Source of the DNA: Planctomycetota bacterium
GTDB taxonomy: Bacteria; Planctomycetota; B15-G4
Reading direction: 5' to 3'
Length of the DNA stretch: 64,000 bases
Assembly (NCBI GenBank): GCA_021604805.1
Contig: BQJR01000002.1
Span: 890,665 to 954,664, forward strand
The notes below the pieces were generated by a model. It was not told the DNA's origin and did not search any database. It worked only from the letters and a program-made list of their open reading frames with translations. Below, one piece after another: positions 12,044-20,291 of the stretch (positions are counted from its first letter, which is position 1; every line of letters starts with the position of its first letter). The position numbers and the translations under genes were made by a program.

Positions 12044-12727
12044 ATGGAACACACTCTGCTCATCGTCGACGACGAGCCCAAGATCTACCACGCCCTCCGT
12101 CGCGCACTGCATCGCGAGAAGGACTGGAAGACGCTCTACGCCGATGGCGGCGACGCCGCGCTCAAGCTGCTCGAGCAGGAGTCGGTCGACATCGTGATCG
12201 CCGACGAGAACATGCCGGGCATGAACGGCACGCAGTTGCTCGGTCTCGTGCGCCAGAAGTACCCCGACATCATCCGCATGATGCTCACCGGCGACGCGCG
12301 CCTCGACGTGGTGATGAACGCCGTCAACCGTGGTGAGATCTACCGCTTCTTCACCAAGCCCTGCGATGAAGCGCAGCTGATCATCTCGATCCGCGACGCG
12401 TTGCAGATGCGCGTGCTCAAGGCCGAGTCGCGCCGCTTGCTCGAGACCGTCAAGCGCCAGGCCGCGCGTCTGCGCGAGCTCGAAGGTGGCGGCAACATCG
12501 ATCCGTCGCTCGACGGCCCGGTGGATTCCGTCGGCGACAGCAAGGCCGTGCAGTCCGACGAGCCCCGCAGCGCCACGTTGGCCGAGCTCACGAACCGCAA
12601 CTCGCCCGGCCCGATCGCCGGCGCCAAGCCTGAGGGCGTGATCAACCTCGGCGGCAAGAACGCGCCTGACGACGTGGACGACCTGCTCAGCGAGATCCGC
12701 ACCGAGCTCGACGACCTCACGAAGTAG
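12044..12727 (+). CDS. Stand-alone response regulator (receiver plus coiled coil)
   Basis: A 227-residue protein whose first 120 residues are a receiver domain: LLIVDDEPKIY, phosphoacceptor D54 in IVIADENMPGMNG, the threonine in MMLTGDA and K105 in FFTKPCDEA. The sequence resembles RpfG-type receivers, but no HD-GYP output domain follows. A helical stretch (ALQMRVLKAESRRLLETVK) and a low-complexity acidic tail ending in DDLLSEIRTELDD come instead, so it probably signals by protein contact. It lies 104 bases after the kinase/regulator pair and likely serves the same pathway. The ATG at 12044 places the fold correctly; a GTG nine codons upstream is disfavoured. Confidence 0.85.
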   Translation: MEHTLLIVDDEPKIYHALRRALHREKDWKTLYADGGDAALKLLEQESVDIVIADENMPGMNGTQLLGLVRQKYPDIIRMMLTGDARLDVVMNAVNRGEIYRFFTKPCDEAQLIISIRDALQMRVLKAESRRLLETVKRQAARLRELEGGGNIDPSLDGPVDSVGDSKAVQSDEPRSATLAELTNRNSPGPIAGAKPEGVINLGGKNAPDDVDDLLSEIRTELDDLTK

Positions 12728-12811
12728 GTCACGCGGAGCACGCTGTTCGAGTCACGCGCACTCTGCCTGACGCCGAGCCGCGCGAGCCGAGACCAACGCG
12801 TTCGGTTGTGC

Positions 12812-15800
12812 TCAGGTCGCGCGCGCGGCTTGCAGTTCCTCGTGGAACTCCTGCATCGAGCGCACGCGCATGCCCGAGCGGCGCATCGATTCCACCGCCG
12901 TGGCCACGATGCGCGCGCCGAACACCGAGGTGAGCGTGGGCACGTCGCGGAGGAGCGCGGCGGTGCGGATGGCTTTCTCGTCCACGCGCGCTTCGGGCTC
13001 GTTCGACGGTGAGTTGATCACCAAGTGCACCTCGTGGTTCGAGATCACGTCGACCACGTCGGGGCGACCTTCGCCGCGCTTGAACACCGTGGCGGCGGGG
13101 ATGCCCTGCGACTCCAGTGAGCGTTGCGTGCCGGGCGTGGCGAGCAGCTTGAAGCCGAGTTCGTGGAAGGCGCGCGCCACGTCGGCCACGGATTCCTTGT
13201 CGCGGTTGCACACGGACACGAACACGGTGCCTTGCAGCGGCAGCGTGCGCGAGGCGGCGTCGAAGGCTTTGTACACGGCGCAACCGAGGTTCGCGTCGAT
13301 GCCCATGACCTCGCCGGTGGACTTCATCTCCGGCCCCAACACGATGTCGGTGCCGGGGAACTTGGTGAACGGGAACACAGGTGCCTTCACCGACCAGTAC
13401 TCGGGCACGATCTCCTCGGTGAAGCCGATCTCTTCGAGGCTCTCGCCCGCCATCACGCGCGCGGCCACGCCGGCGAGCGAGATGCCGATCGCTTTCGACA
13501 CGAAGGGCACCGTGCGCGAGGCGCGCGGGTTCACTTCGATCACGTAGACCTCGCCGTCCTTCACGGCGTACTGCACGTTCATCAGGCCGAGCACGCCCAC
13601 GGCTTCGGCGAGGCGCGCCGTGTGGTCGCGGATCACGTCGACCACGGCGTCGGGCAGCGAGTGCGGCGGCAGGATCGAAGTGCTGTCGCCGGAGTGGATG
13701 CCCGCGGGTTCCACGTGCTCCATGATGCCGCCGATCACGAAGCGCTTGCCGTCGTAGACCGCGTCGACGTCGACCTCGATGGCGTTCTCGAGGAAGCGGT
13801 CGATCAGGATCGGGTGGTCGGGCGAGGCTTCGGTGGCTTCCTCGACCCAGCGCACGAGCGCACGTCGGTCGTAGACGATTTCCATACCGCGTCCGCCGAG
13901 CACGTAGGACGGGCGCACCACGAGCGGGTAGCCGATCTCGGCGGCGGCTTGCTCGGCGCCCTCCGCCGTGACCGCGATGCGGCTCTCGGGCTGCCGGATG
14001 TCGAGCCGCTCGAGCAGCGCCTTGAACTTCTCGCGGTCCTCCACGAGGTCGATCGCTTCGGGGCTCGTTCCGAGGATCGTGACGCCCGCGCGCTTGAGGC
14101 CGAGCGAGATGTTGAGTGGCGTCTGTCCGCCGAACTGGACGATGGCGCCCTGGACAGCTTGCGTCTCGTGGATGTGCAGCACGTCTTCCACGGTGACGGG
14201 TTCGAAGAACAGCTGGTCGGAGGTGTCGAAGTCCGTCGACACCGTTTCCGGGTTGCTGTTCACCATGATGATCTCGTAGCCCTGCTCACGCAGACGGATG
14301 CAGGCTTGCACGCAGCAGTAGTCGAACTCGATGCCTTGGCCGATGCGGTTCGGCCCGCCGCCGATCACCATGATCTTGGGCGCCGGCGTCTCCACGACCT
14401 CGCACTCGCTCTCGTAGGTGCTGTACAGGTACGGCGTGTACGACTCGAACTCCGCGGCGCAGGTGTCGATGCGCTTGAACACCGGCAGGATGCCCAGTTC
14501 CCTACGACGCGTGCGCACGCGCGCGGGCTCGGTGCCGAAGTGGTTCGCGAGCTGCACGTCGGAGAAGCCTGCAGACTTCCAGCGTTTCAACGCCGAGGCG
14601 GGCACGTCTTCGAAGGAGGCGAACTCCGACATCTCGAGTTCGAGTTTCACCGTGTCGGCCATGTGCCGCACGAACCAGGGGTCGATGCGTGAGGCGTCGT
14701 GGACCTCGGCTTCGGTGAGGCCGGCGAGCAGTCCGTGGCGCACGGCCTGGATGCGTTCGGCGGTGGGGATCGCGAGTTGCTTGCGCAGCTCGCGCTTGCC
14801 GGGCATCAGTGCGCGTGGTGCGCCGGGGCGGAACGGGTCCTTGCGCGAGAGGCCGAAGCCCACGTCGCCGGTTTCCAGTCCGCGCATCGCTTTTTGCAGC
14901 GCCTCTTTGAAGTTGCGACCGATGGCCATGGTCTCGCCCACGGCCTTCATCTGCGTGCCCAGCGTGTCGTCGGCTTCGGGGAACTTCTCGAAGGCGAAGC
15001 GCGGCATCTTCACGACCACGTAGTCGATGCTCGGCTCGAAGCAGGCGGGCGTTTCCTTGGTGATGTCGTTGGGGATCTCGTCGAGGCTGTAACCCACGGC
15101 GAGCTTGGCGGCCATCTTGGCGATGGGGAAGCCGGTGGCCTTGCTGGCCAGCGCCGAGCTGCGCGACACGCGCGGGTTCACCTCGATGACGATGCGGTCG
15201 CCGTTCTCGGGGTTGGTGGCGAACTGGATGTTGCTGCCGCCGGTCTCCACGCCGATCTCGCGGATGATCGCGAGCGATTCGTCGCGCATCTCCTGGTACT
15301 CGCGATCGGTGAGCGTTTGCTGCGGCGCCACCGTGATCGAGTCGCCGGTGTGCACGCCCATCGGGTCGAGGTTCTCGATCGAACACACGATGACCACGTT
15401 GTCCTTGCGGTCGCGCATGACCTCGAGCTCGAACTCTTTCCAACCCGCGATCGACTTCTCGATGAGCACTTCGCTGTTGCGCGAGAGTTCGAGCCCGCGG
15501 TTGACGATGCGCTCGAACTCTTCGGGGTTGTAGGCGATGCCGCCGCCCGAGCCGCCCAGCGTGAAGGCCGGGCGGATCACGCAGGGCAAGCCGATGCGCG
15601 ACACGACTTCGCGCGCTTCGTCGAGCGTGTAGGCGATGCCGGAGGGCGGCACCGCGGCGCCGACCTTCTCCATTGCCTTCTTGAACAGGTCGCGGTCCTC
15701 GGCCTTCTGGATCACGTCGTACTTGGCGCCGATCATCTCGACGCCGAACTTCTCGAGCACGCCCGCCTCGTGCAGACCGACGGCCACGTTGAGCGCCGTC

Positions 15801-16078
15801 TGGCCGCCCATGGTGGGCAGGATCGCGTCGGGGCGTTCGCGTTCGATGATGCGCGCCACCGTGTCCACGTTCACCGGCTCGATGTAGGTGCGATCGGCGA
15901 ACTCGGGGTCCGTCATGATCGTGGCCGGGTTGCTGTTCACGAGCAGGACTTCGTAGCCCTCTTCGCGCAGCGCTTTGCAGGCTTGCGTGCCGGAGTAGTC
16001 GAACTCGCAGGCCTGGCCGATCACGATCGGGCCGGCACCGATGATCAGGATGCGTTGTAGGTCGTCGCGACGGGGCAT
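12812..16078 (-). CDS. carB: Carbamoyl-phosphate synthase large subunit
   Basis: CarB makes carbamoyl phosphate from bicarbonate, ammonia and two ATP for pyrimidine and arginine synthesis. The glutaminase subunit CarA is not in the window. At 1088 residues it has the two homologous ATP-grasp halves, each with its own motifs: [17 protein letters not shown] and [18 protein letters not shown] in the first, [20 protein letters not shown] and [14 protein letters not shown] in the second. An allosteric MGS-like domain lies at the C-terminus. The start [17 protein letters not shown] matches the canonical N-terminus, so ATG 16078 is chosen over a longer frame. It follows nnrD by 60 bases on the same strand. 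Confidence 0.97.
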   Translation of the reverse strand: MPRRDDLQRILIIGAGPIVIGQACEFDYSGTQACKALREEGYEVLLVNSNPATIMTDPEFADRTYIEPVNVDTVARIIERERPDAILPTMGGQTALNVAVGLHEAGVLEKFGVEMIGAKYDVIQKAEDRDLFKKAMEKVGAAVPPSGIAYTLDEAREVVSRIGLPCVIRPAFTLGGSGGGIAYNPEEFERIVNRGLELSRNSEVLIEKSIAGWKEFELEVMRDRKDNVVIVCSIENLDPMGVHTGDSITVAPQQTLTDREYQEMRDESLAIIREIGVETGGSNIQFATNPENGDRIVIEVNPRVSRSSALASKATGFPIAKMAAKLAVGYSLDEIPNDITKETPACFEPSIDYVVVKMPRFAFEKFPEADDTLGTQMKAVGETMAIGRNFKEALQKAMRGLETGDVGFGLSRKDPFRPGAPRALMPGKRELRKQLAIPTAERIQAVRHGLLAGLTEAEVHDASRIDPWFVRHMADTVKLELEMSEFASFEDVPASALKRWKSAGFSDVQLANHFGTEPARVRTRRRELGILPVFKRIDTCAAEFESYTPYLYSTYESECEVVETPAPKIMVIGGGPNRIGQGIEFDYCCVQACIRLREQGYEIIMVNSNPETVSTDFDTSDQLFFEPVTVEDVLHIHETQAVQGAIVQFGGQTPLNISLGLKRAGVTILGTSPEAIDLVEDREKFKALLERLDIRQPESRIAVTAEGAEQAAAEIGYPLVVRPSYVLGGRGMEIVYDRRALVRWVEEATEASPDHPILIDRFLENAIEVDVDAVYDGKRFVIGGIMEHVEPAGIHSGDSTSILPPHSLPDAVVDVIRDHTARLAEAVGVLGLMNVQYAVKDGEVYVIEVNPRASRTVPFVSKAIGISLAGVAARVMAGESLEEIGFTEEIVPEYWSVKAPVFPFTKFPGTDIVLGPEMKSTGEVMGIDANLGCAVYKAFDAASRTLPLQGTVFVSVCNRDKESVADVARAFHELGFKLLATPGTQRSLESQGIPAATVFKRGEGRPDVVDVISNHEVHLVINSPSNEPEARVDEKAIRTAALLRDVPTLTSVFGARIVATAVESMRRSGMRVRSMQEFHEELQAARAT

Positions 16079-16138
16079 CGCCTGGCTCGTGGGGGGTGCG
16101 GGCCGCGCCGGCGCTGAGTCCGGCAAATTACGGCGATC

Positions 16139-17056
16139 TTAGCCGATCGCGGCGTCCTCGGGCTGCTCCCAGTCGGGCTCCTGTTCCGAGAGTGCGAGCG
16201 CCCGGCCGAGGCGGTCGGCGAGGTCTTGCGGGAGCACGCCTTCGGGGCCGAGTTCCTGGGCCGCCAACTCTCCGGCGAGAGCGTGCGCGCGCACGGCCAG
16301 GGCGGTGGCCTCGGCGGCATCGGGCACGCGGGCGAGCAGCGCGCCGAGCGCGCCCGAGAGCACATCGCCCATGCCGGCCTTGGCCATGGCGGGGTGCCCG
16401 CGCGGCTCGATGCGCGAGCGCTCGCCGTCACAGATCACGCTGCGATGACCCTTCAGCACCACGACAACGCCCAGCGCGTGAGCGAGGTCGGCCGCTTGGT
16501 CTTCGCGACGTTCGTCGCGCGATCCGGCCTCGAAGGGGGGTAGATCGAGGCGCTCTGCGAGGCGTTTCCACTCTCCAGGGTGAGGCGTGAGAACCGTGGG
16601 GGCGCGCCGTTCACGCAGCGTGCGCGGATCGCCGGTGGCGAGCAGGTTGAGCGCGTCGGCATCCAGCACGAGCAAGCCTGTGAGGCGCGGGATGAGCAGC
16701 TCGGTGAGGCGACGCGTGCCTTCGTCGGTGCCCAGACCGGGGCCCAGCACGACCACATCGCTGTCGGCGGCGAGTTGGCGCAGCTCGGGCTCGGCGCGCT
16801 CGTCGAGCCCACCTGTCGCCGAGGACGGCAGGCCGCGCGGGATGCAGAACGGCGCGCCGGGCATCACCAGCGGCAGGATCTCCGCGGGCGCGGCGAGCCG
16901 CACGTAGCCCGCACCGGCGCGGCCGGCGCCGAGCACGCTCAACAAGGCGGCGCCCGGATAGGCGCGCGAGCCGGCCACGATCAGCACGCGGCCGTAGTCG
17001 CCTTTGTGGCTGTCGAGGGCTCGCTCAGGAAGTCGGGCGGGTCGCAGTGTTTCCAC
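16139..17056 (-). CDS. nnrD: ADP/ATP-dependent NAD(P)H-hydrate dehydratase
   Basis: This enzyme repairs hydrated NADH and NADPH by ATP- or ADP-driven dehydration. The 305 residues carry the ribokinase-like YjeF C-terminal family motifs: HKGDYGRVLIVAGS near the N-terminus, VVVLGPGLGTDEGT, the LTPHPGEWKRLA strand, VVVLKGHRSVICD and the GMGDVLSG active-site loop. The usual second residue of that loop is S or T; here it is M. The epimerase half (NnrE), often fused in other bacteria, is absent. The gene begins with GTG and shares a 61-base divergent region with the DUF151 gene. carB follows on the same strand, probably co-transcribed. Confidence 0.9.
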   Translation of the reverse strand: METLRPARLPERALDSHKGDYGRVLIVAGSRAYPGAALLSVLGAGRAGAGYVRLAAPAEILPLVMPGAPFCIPRGLPSSATGGLDERAEPELRQLAADSDVVVLGPGLGTDEGTRRLTELLIPRLTGLLVLDADALNLLATGDPRTLRERRAPTVLTPHPGEWKRLAERLDLPPFEAGSRDERREDQAADLAHALGVVVVLKGHRSVICDGERSRIEPRGHPAMAKAGMGDVLSGALGALLARVPDAAEATALAVRAHALAGELAAQELGPEGVLPQDLADRLGRALALSEQEPDWEQPEDAAIG

Positions 17057-17102
17057 AGCCAGCTCCTCATCATGGCGCGATCGGAGTCACGTGTCGCACG
17101 GC

Positions 17103-17108
17103 TATACT
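17103..17108 (+). promoter_or_regulatory. Candidate -10 element (TATACT) of the DUF151 gene
   Basis: TATACT matches the -10 consensus at five of six positions and lies only 10 bases before the ATG at 17118, so the mRNA would be nearly leaderless. No good -35 hexamer stands 16-18 bases upstream. It is the best promoter signal in the short divergent gap with nnrD. Confidence 0.35.
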
Positions 17109-17117
17109 GGGCCGACC

Positions 17118-17540
17118 ATGGCCATGAAGGAAGTCGAACTCTTTCGCATCTTGCGCAGCGACAGCTCGCCCGAGTGCCACATGTACCTGCGCGAGAGCGA
17201 CGGCGGGCGCGTGTTCCCGATCATCATCCACCAGAACGAGATGGCTGAGCTGCACCGCAAAGTGCACGGCATCACCATGCGCCGCCCCATGACCCACGAC
17301 CTCTTCGCCTCGTTCTCCGCCAAGTCGGGCTTCGCGCTCGTGAGCGTCGAGATCACCGAGTTGCGCGAAGAAGTCTTCTACGCGCGGATGAATTACGAGA
17401 ACGAGGCAGGCTCGAGCTTTAGCCTCGACGCGCGCCCGTCCGACGCCGTGGCCATCGCCACGGCCCAGAGCGCTCAGCTCTTCGCAGCCGAGGTGATCCT
17501 CGATGAAATCGGCGTGGTGGAGGGCGAAAGCTCGAGCTGA
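17118..17540 (+). CDS. Bifunctional nuclease family protein (DUF151)
   Basis: The 140-residue protein covers the DUF151 bifunctional-nuclease domain almost end to end. The core segments are IIIHQNEMAELHRKVHG, RPMTHDLF and the family signature SLDARPSDAVAIA, followed by an AAEVILDEIG helix. Characterised homologues have DNase and RNase activity, and many bacterial copies are of unknown role. No signal peptide is present, so it should act in the cytoplasm. The ATG at 17118 gives the expected family N-terminus; a second ATG two codons later is possible. Two tRNA-Ser genes follow 14 bases after its stop. Confidence 0.88.
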   Translation: MAMKEVELFRILRSDSSPECHMYLRESDGGRVFPIIIHQNEMAELHRKVHGITMRRPMTHDLFASFSAKSGFALVSVEITELREEVFYARMNYENEAGSSFSLDARPSDAVAIATAQSAQLFAAEVILDEIGVVEGESSS

Positions 17541-17554
17541 AGACGTGCACACCA

Positions 17555-17642
17555 GGAGGGGTGGCAGAGTGGTTGATTGCGACGGTCTTGAAAACCGTTG
17601 GCCCTCCGGGGCTCGTGGGTTCGAATCCCACCCCCTCCGCCA
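17555..17642 (+). tRNA. tRNA-Ser (anticodon TGA)
   Basis: The acceptor stem GGAGGGG (17555-17561) pairs with CCCCTCC (17632-17638), and CCA is encoded at 17640-17642. The anticodon stem ACGGT/ACCGT (17582-17586 and 17594-17598) encloses a loop with TGA at 17589-17591. The T arm is GTGGG-TTCGAAT-CCCAC, and a long variable arm marks a class II serine tRNA. Confidence 0.96.
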
Positions 17643-17711
17643 TCTTCCCGCGGAACCCGCACGGTCGTTGACAAGCGAGCGGTCCGCCGTGAAGAATCCC
17701 TCCCCTTCCGC

Positions 17712-17805
17712 GGACAGGTGGCAGAGTGGTCGATTGCGGCAGATTGCTAATCTGTTGACGGGGTCTTTTCCCCGTCCGAGGGTTCGAATCCCTCCCTGTC
17801 CGCCA
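17712..17805 (+). tRNA. tRNA-Ser (anticodon GCT)
   Basis: The acceptor stem GGACAGG (17712-17718) pairs with CCTGTCC (17795-17801), and CCA is encoded at 17803-17805. The anticodon loop TTGCTAA carries GCT at 17746-17748, reading AGC and AGU. The long variable arm is GC-rich (GACGGGG/CCCCGTC). The next coding frame can begin at the base after CCA. Confidence 0.96.
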
Positions 17806-18264
17806 TTGCTGGTGCTCGCCGTGTTGCTTCCGGCGCTGCTCGGCCCCGGCTGCGTGGTGCGCAAATACTTCCTGCGCAGCGACCCGCCCGGCGCGGAACT
17901 CTTCGTCGATGGTGAGTCCGTCGGCCCGACGCCCTTCGAGCGTGACTTCGTGACCTACGGCAGCCACCAGGTCGAGCTGCGCATGCCTGGACACGAACGC
18001 GTGGTCGGTGTGATCGACGTGCAACGCCCGTGGTGGCAGGTCTTCCCGATCTCGTTCTTCACCGACGTGCTCTGGCCGGGCGAGCTCCAAGACACGCACG
18101 AGTTCGCCTTCGTGCTCCCGCCGCTCGGCGATGGCGGCGATTGGGACGACGCGAAGGCCGCCTACGAGCGCTTGCGCGCCGCGCGCGAACGGGTCGCCGA
18201 GGAGGAGCTGCGCGGCGGCTCGTCGGACCGGGCACCTGATGCCGAAGCTGCTGGCGGGCACTGA
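17806..18264 (+). CDS. PEGA-domain lipoprotein candidate
   Basis: About 152 residues: a hydrophobic leader (LVLAVLLPALLGPGC), a lipobox-like LLGPGC, then a PEGA-type domain (SDPPGAELFVDGESVGPTPF and VELRMPGHERVV) and a charged helical tail. PEGA domains are surface or periplasmic beta-modules. The start is uncertain. TTG 17806 directly follows the CCA of the tRNA and GTG 17812 is two codons later; both give a leader without basic residues. TTG 17755, inside the tRNA gene, would add arginines suited to a signal peptide. It overlaps murD by 26 bases, so it is probably the first gene of that operon. Confidence 0.65.
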   Translation: MLVLAVLLPALLGPGCVVRKYFLRSDPPGAELFVDGESVGPTPFERDFVTYGSHQVELRMPGHERVVGVIDVQRPWWQVFPISFFTDVLWPGELQDTHEFAFVLPPLGDGGDWDDAKAAYERLRAARERVAEEELRGGSSDRAPDAEAAGGH

Positions 18265-19729
18265 GGTGTCGCCGCGCTCCTTGGCAGAGGCCCGAGTCGT
18301 GGTGCTCGGCATCGGTCGCTTTGGCGGCGGGTTGGGTGTGGCGCGTTGGTTGGCGTCGCAGGGGGCGAGCGTGTTGGCGAGCGATCGTCTGCCGCGCGCC
18401 GAGCTGGGTGCCAGCCCCGAGCTGCTCGAGGCCGACGGCGTGGAGCTGCTGCTCGGCGGGCACGCGGGCATCGATTGGAAGGGCGTGGACTTGCTGGTGG
18501 TGAACCCGGCGATCCCGCCCCAAGCGCCGATCGTCTGCGAAGCGCGTGAGGCCGGCGTGACGCTCTCCTCGGAGATCGCGCTGCTCATGGAGCGCTGGCC
18601 GGGCCCGATGATCGGTGTGACCGGGAGCAACGGGAAGTCCACCACCGTGGGGCTCACGGCGGCGATGTTGCGCGCGCTCGGGCGCCCCGCGATGGCCGGC
18701 GGCAACCTCGGCGGCAGCCTGCTGCGCGCGCTCGATGAGGTCGACGCCTCCACCACGGCGGTGCTCGAACTCTCCTCCTTTATGCTCGAGGCCTTGCCCG
18801 GCGGTCTGCCGCCGGTGGACGTGGCGGTGATCACGAACCTCACCCCCAACCATCTCGACCGTCACGGGAGCATGCAGTCCTACGCCCATGCCAAGGCCCA
18901 GGTGCTGCGTGGCGCGCGCGCAGCCGTGCTCCGCGCAGACCAATCAGCCGTTGTTGATTTGGCCGTAGATGCACCGTTCGATCGCCGATGGTTCGCCGAC
19001 GGTGAGCGCCCTCCAGCCAACCCTTCCCTGTGGGTCGACGCTCATGGTGCGCTCCGCGACGGCCGCCCCGAGCCGCGCTTGGCCGCCGGCTCCTTCGCGC
19101 TGCCCGGCCGCATGAACCTGCTCAACCTCGCCGCCGCGGCGCTCGCGACGGAAGCCTTGCTGGGAATCGAATGCCAACTCGACGCGCTGGCGCCGCGGGT
19201 CGTGGCGGACTACTTGCCGCCGCCGCACCGACTGGCGCAGGTCGCCGAGGTCCACGGAGTTCGCTGGCTGAATGACTCCGTGTCCACGACGCCCGAGTCC
19301 ACGGCGGCCTCGCTCGAGGCCGTAAACGCCCGTTGCGTGCTGATTGCGGGGGGCAGAGACAAAGGCCTCGACGCCGAGCCGCTGATCGAGGCGGCCCGTC
19401 GGCACGCCCTGCGGGTGCTCACCGTGGGCGAGCAGGCCGAATCCTTGGCACAAGCCCTCAATCGCGCCGGAATCCCTGCCGAACAGGTGGATACGATCTC
19501 GGCTGCAGTCCGCCGTGCTGCTGTGGTGGCACGCCCGGGTGAGGTCGTTCTCCTCTCGCCCGGCTACTCGTCCCATGATCAGTTCGCCCACTTCGAAGCT
19601 CGCGCTGCCTGCTTTGAAGCCGAGGTGGGCCGACACGCCGCGCAGGGAAACCTCGCTGCGTCTCGCCAAAAGTCGGGCGTGCGAGGGGGCGGTGACCGCA
19701 AACTGGGTGACCGAACAGCCGAGAGCTAG
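18239..19729 (+). CDS. murD: UDP-N-acetylmuramoyl-L-alanine:D-glutamate ligase
   Basis: MurD adds D-glutamate to UDP-MurNAc-Ala in cytoplasmic peptidoglycan synthesis. The 496 residues show the N-terminal nucleotide-sugar fold (VVLGIGRFGGGLGVARWL), the ATP loop GVTGSNGKSTT at 126-136, NLTPNHLDRHGSMQSYAHAK with the carbamylated-lysine position, and the C-terminal LLSPGYSSHDQFAHFEARA. The region usually written NDSKATN reads NDSVSTTPES (345-354), with valine replacing the common lysine; other bacterial MurD groups have I or V there. It sits apart from any mur cluster, between a PEGA gene and mcsA. The ATG at 18239 gives the correct N-terminus. Confidence 0.93.
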   Translation: MPKLLAGTEVSPRSLAEARVVVLGIGRFGGGLGVARWLASQGASVLASDRLPRAELGASPELLEADGVELLLGGHAGIDWKGVDLLVVNPAIPPQAPIVCEAREAGVTLSSEIALLMERWPGPMIGVTGSNGKSTTVGLTAAMLRALGRPAMAGGNLGGSLLRALDEVDASTTAVLELSSFMLEALPGGLPPVDVAVITNLTPNHLDRHGSMQSYAHAKAQVLRGARAAVLRADQSAVVDLAVDAPFDRRWFADGERPPANPSLWVDAHGALRDGRPEPRLAAGSFALPGRMNLLNLAAAALATEALLGIECQLDALAPRVVADYLPPPHRLAQVAEVHGVRWLNDSVSTTPESTAASLEAVNARCVLIAGGRDKGLDAEPLIEAARRHALRVLTVGEQAESLAQALNRAGIPAEQVDTISAAVRRAAVVARPGEVVLLSPGYSSHDQFAHFEARAACFEAEVGRHAAQGNLAASRQKSGVRGGGDRKLGDRTAES

Positions 19730-19736
19730 AACGAGG

Positions 19737-19755
19737 CCCGACGAGCTGCGTCGGG
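19737..19755 (+). other. Hairpin between murD and mcsA
   Basis: CCCGAC (19737-19742) and GTCGGG (19750-19755) form a 6-bp stem with a 7-base loop, ending 11 bases before the mcsA ATG. The 37-base gap contains no CtsR-type heptamer repeat and no CIRCE element. It may tune mcsA translation. Confidence 0.35.
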
Positions 19756-19766
19756 AAACGAAACAC

Positions 19767-20291
19767 ATGGTGCAGAGCTGCGACCGCTGCGAGAGTCCCG
19801 CCACCGTCCACCTGACCGAGATTCGGAACGGTGAGAAGGCGGAGAGTCATCTGTGTGAAGAGTGCGCGCGCGCGCTGCACGTGCCTCAACCGAGCAAGGA
19901 GCTGCAGAAGTTGCTGGAGAGCTTCTCGCCCGGCAGCGGCAAGCAGTCGTCCAAGCCCAGCGCCACGGCCACCTGCCCCGACTGCGGCATGAGCTACGCC
20001 GAGTTCCGCCAGACGGGCCGCTTCGGTTGCGCCAAGGACTACGAGATCTTCGGCGCGGACCTCGTGAAGTTGCTCGAGAAGATCCATCGCTCGAGCACGT
20101 ACACGGGCAAGTCGCCCTCGGGGGATCGCGTGGAGCAGGGCGAGCTGATCGACGCCATGCGTCGCGCGCGGCGTCGCCTGGAGAGCGCCATCGAAGCCGA
20201 GGACTACGAAGAGGCCGCCCGTCTGCGCGACGAGATCCGTCGCATGAACCCCGGCGCCGAAGGCGACGCGAGCCAGGAGGGCGGCGCGTGA
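19767..20291 (+). CDS. mcsA: McsA, zinc-binding activator of the protein arginine kinase
   Basis: McsA binds zinc and activates the arginine kinase McsB. The 174 residues contain four cysteine clusters: CDRCES near the N-terminus, CEECAR, CPDCG and a final single cysteine in RFGCAKDY. The C-terminal UVR-type helix pair is ARRRLESAIEAEDYEEAARL. This order of zinc fingers then UVR domain is diagnostic. ATG 19767 begins directly before the first CxxC. The stop overlaps the GTG of mcsB (GTGA), so the two are made in step. In Bacillus the gene sits behind ctsR; here murD takes that place. Confidence 0.93.
   Translation: MVQSCDRCESPATVHLTEIRNGEKAESHLCEECARALHVPQPSKELQKLLESFSPGSGKQSSKPSATATCPDCGMSYAEFRQTGRFGCAKDYEIFGADLVKLLEKIHRSSTYTGKSPSGDRVEQGELIDAMRRARRRLESAIEAEDYEEAARLRDEIRRMNPGAEGDASQEGGA

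Noticed and set aside
13124..16060. Long plus-strand frames opposite carB
   Set aside because: carB is complete and conserved on the minus strand; the opposite frames are codon-bias shadows with no domains or ribosome-binding sites.
17503..17805. Protein frame running through both tRNA-Ser genes
   Set aside because: Both tRNAs have complete stems, anticodons and CCA ends; the frame there is a by-product, apart from the possible short overlap at the start of the PEGA gene.
19737..19766. CtsR or CIRCE operator upstream of mcsA
   Set aside because: Only a short GC hairpin is present; neither the CtsR heptamer repeat nor the CIRCE inverted repeat can be found here or upstream of murD.
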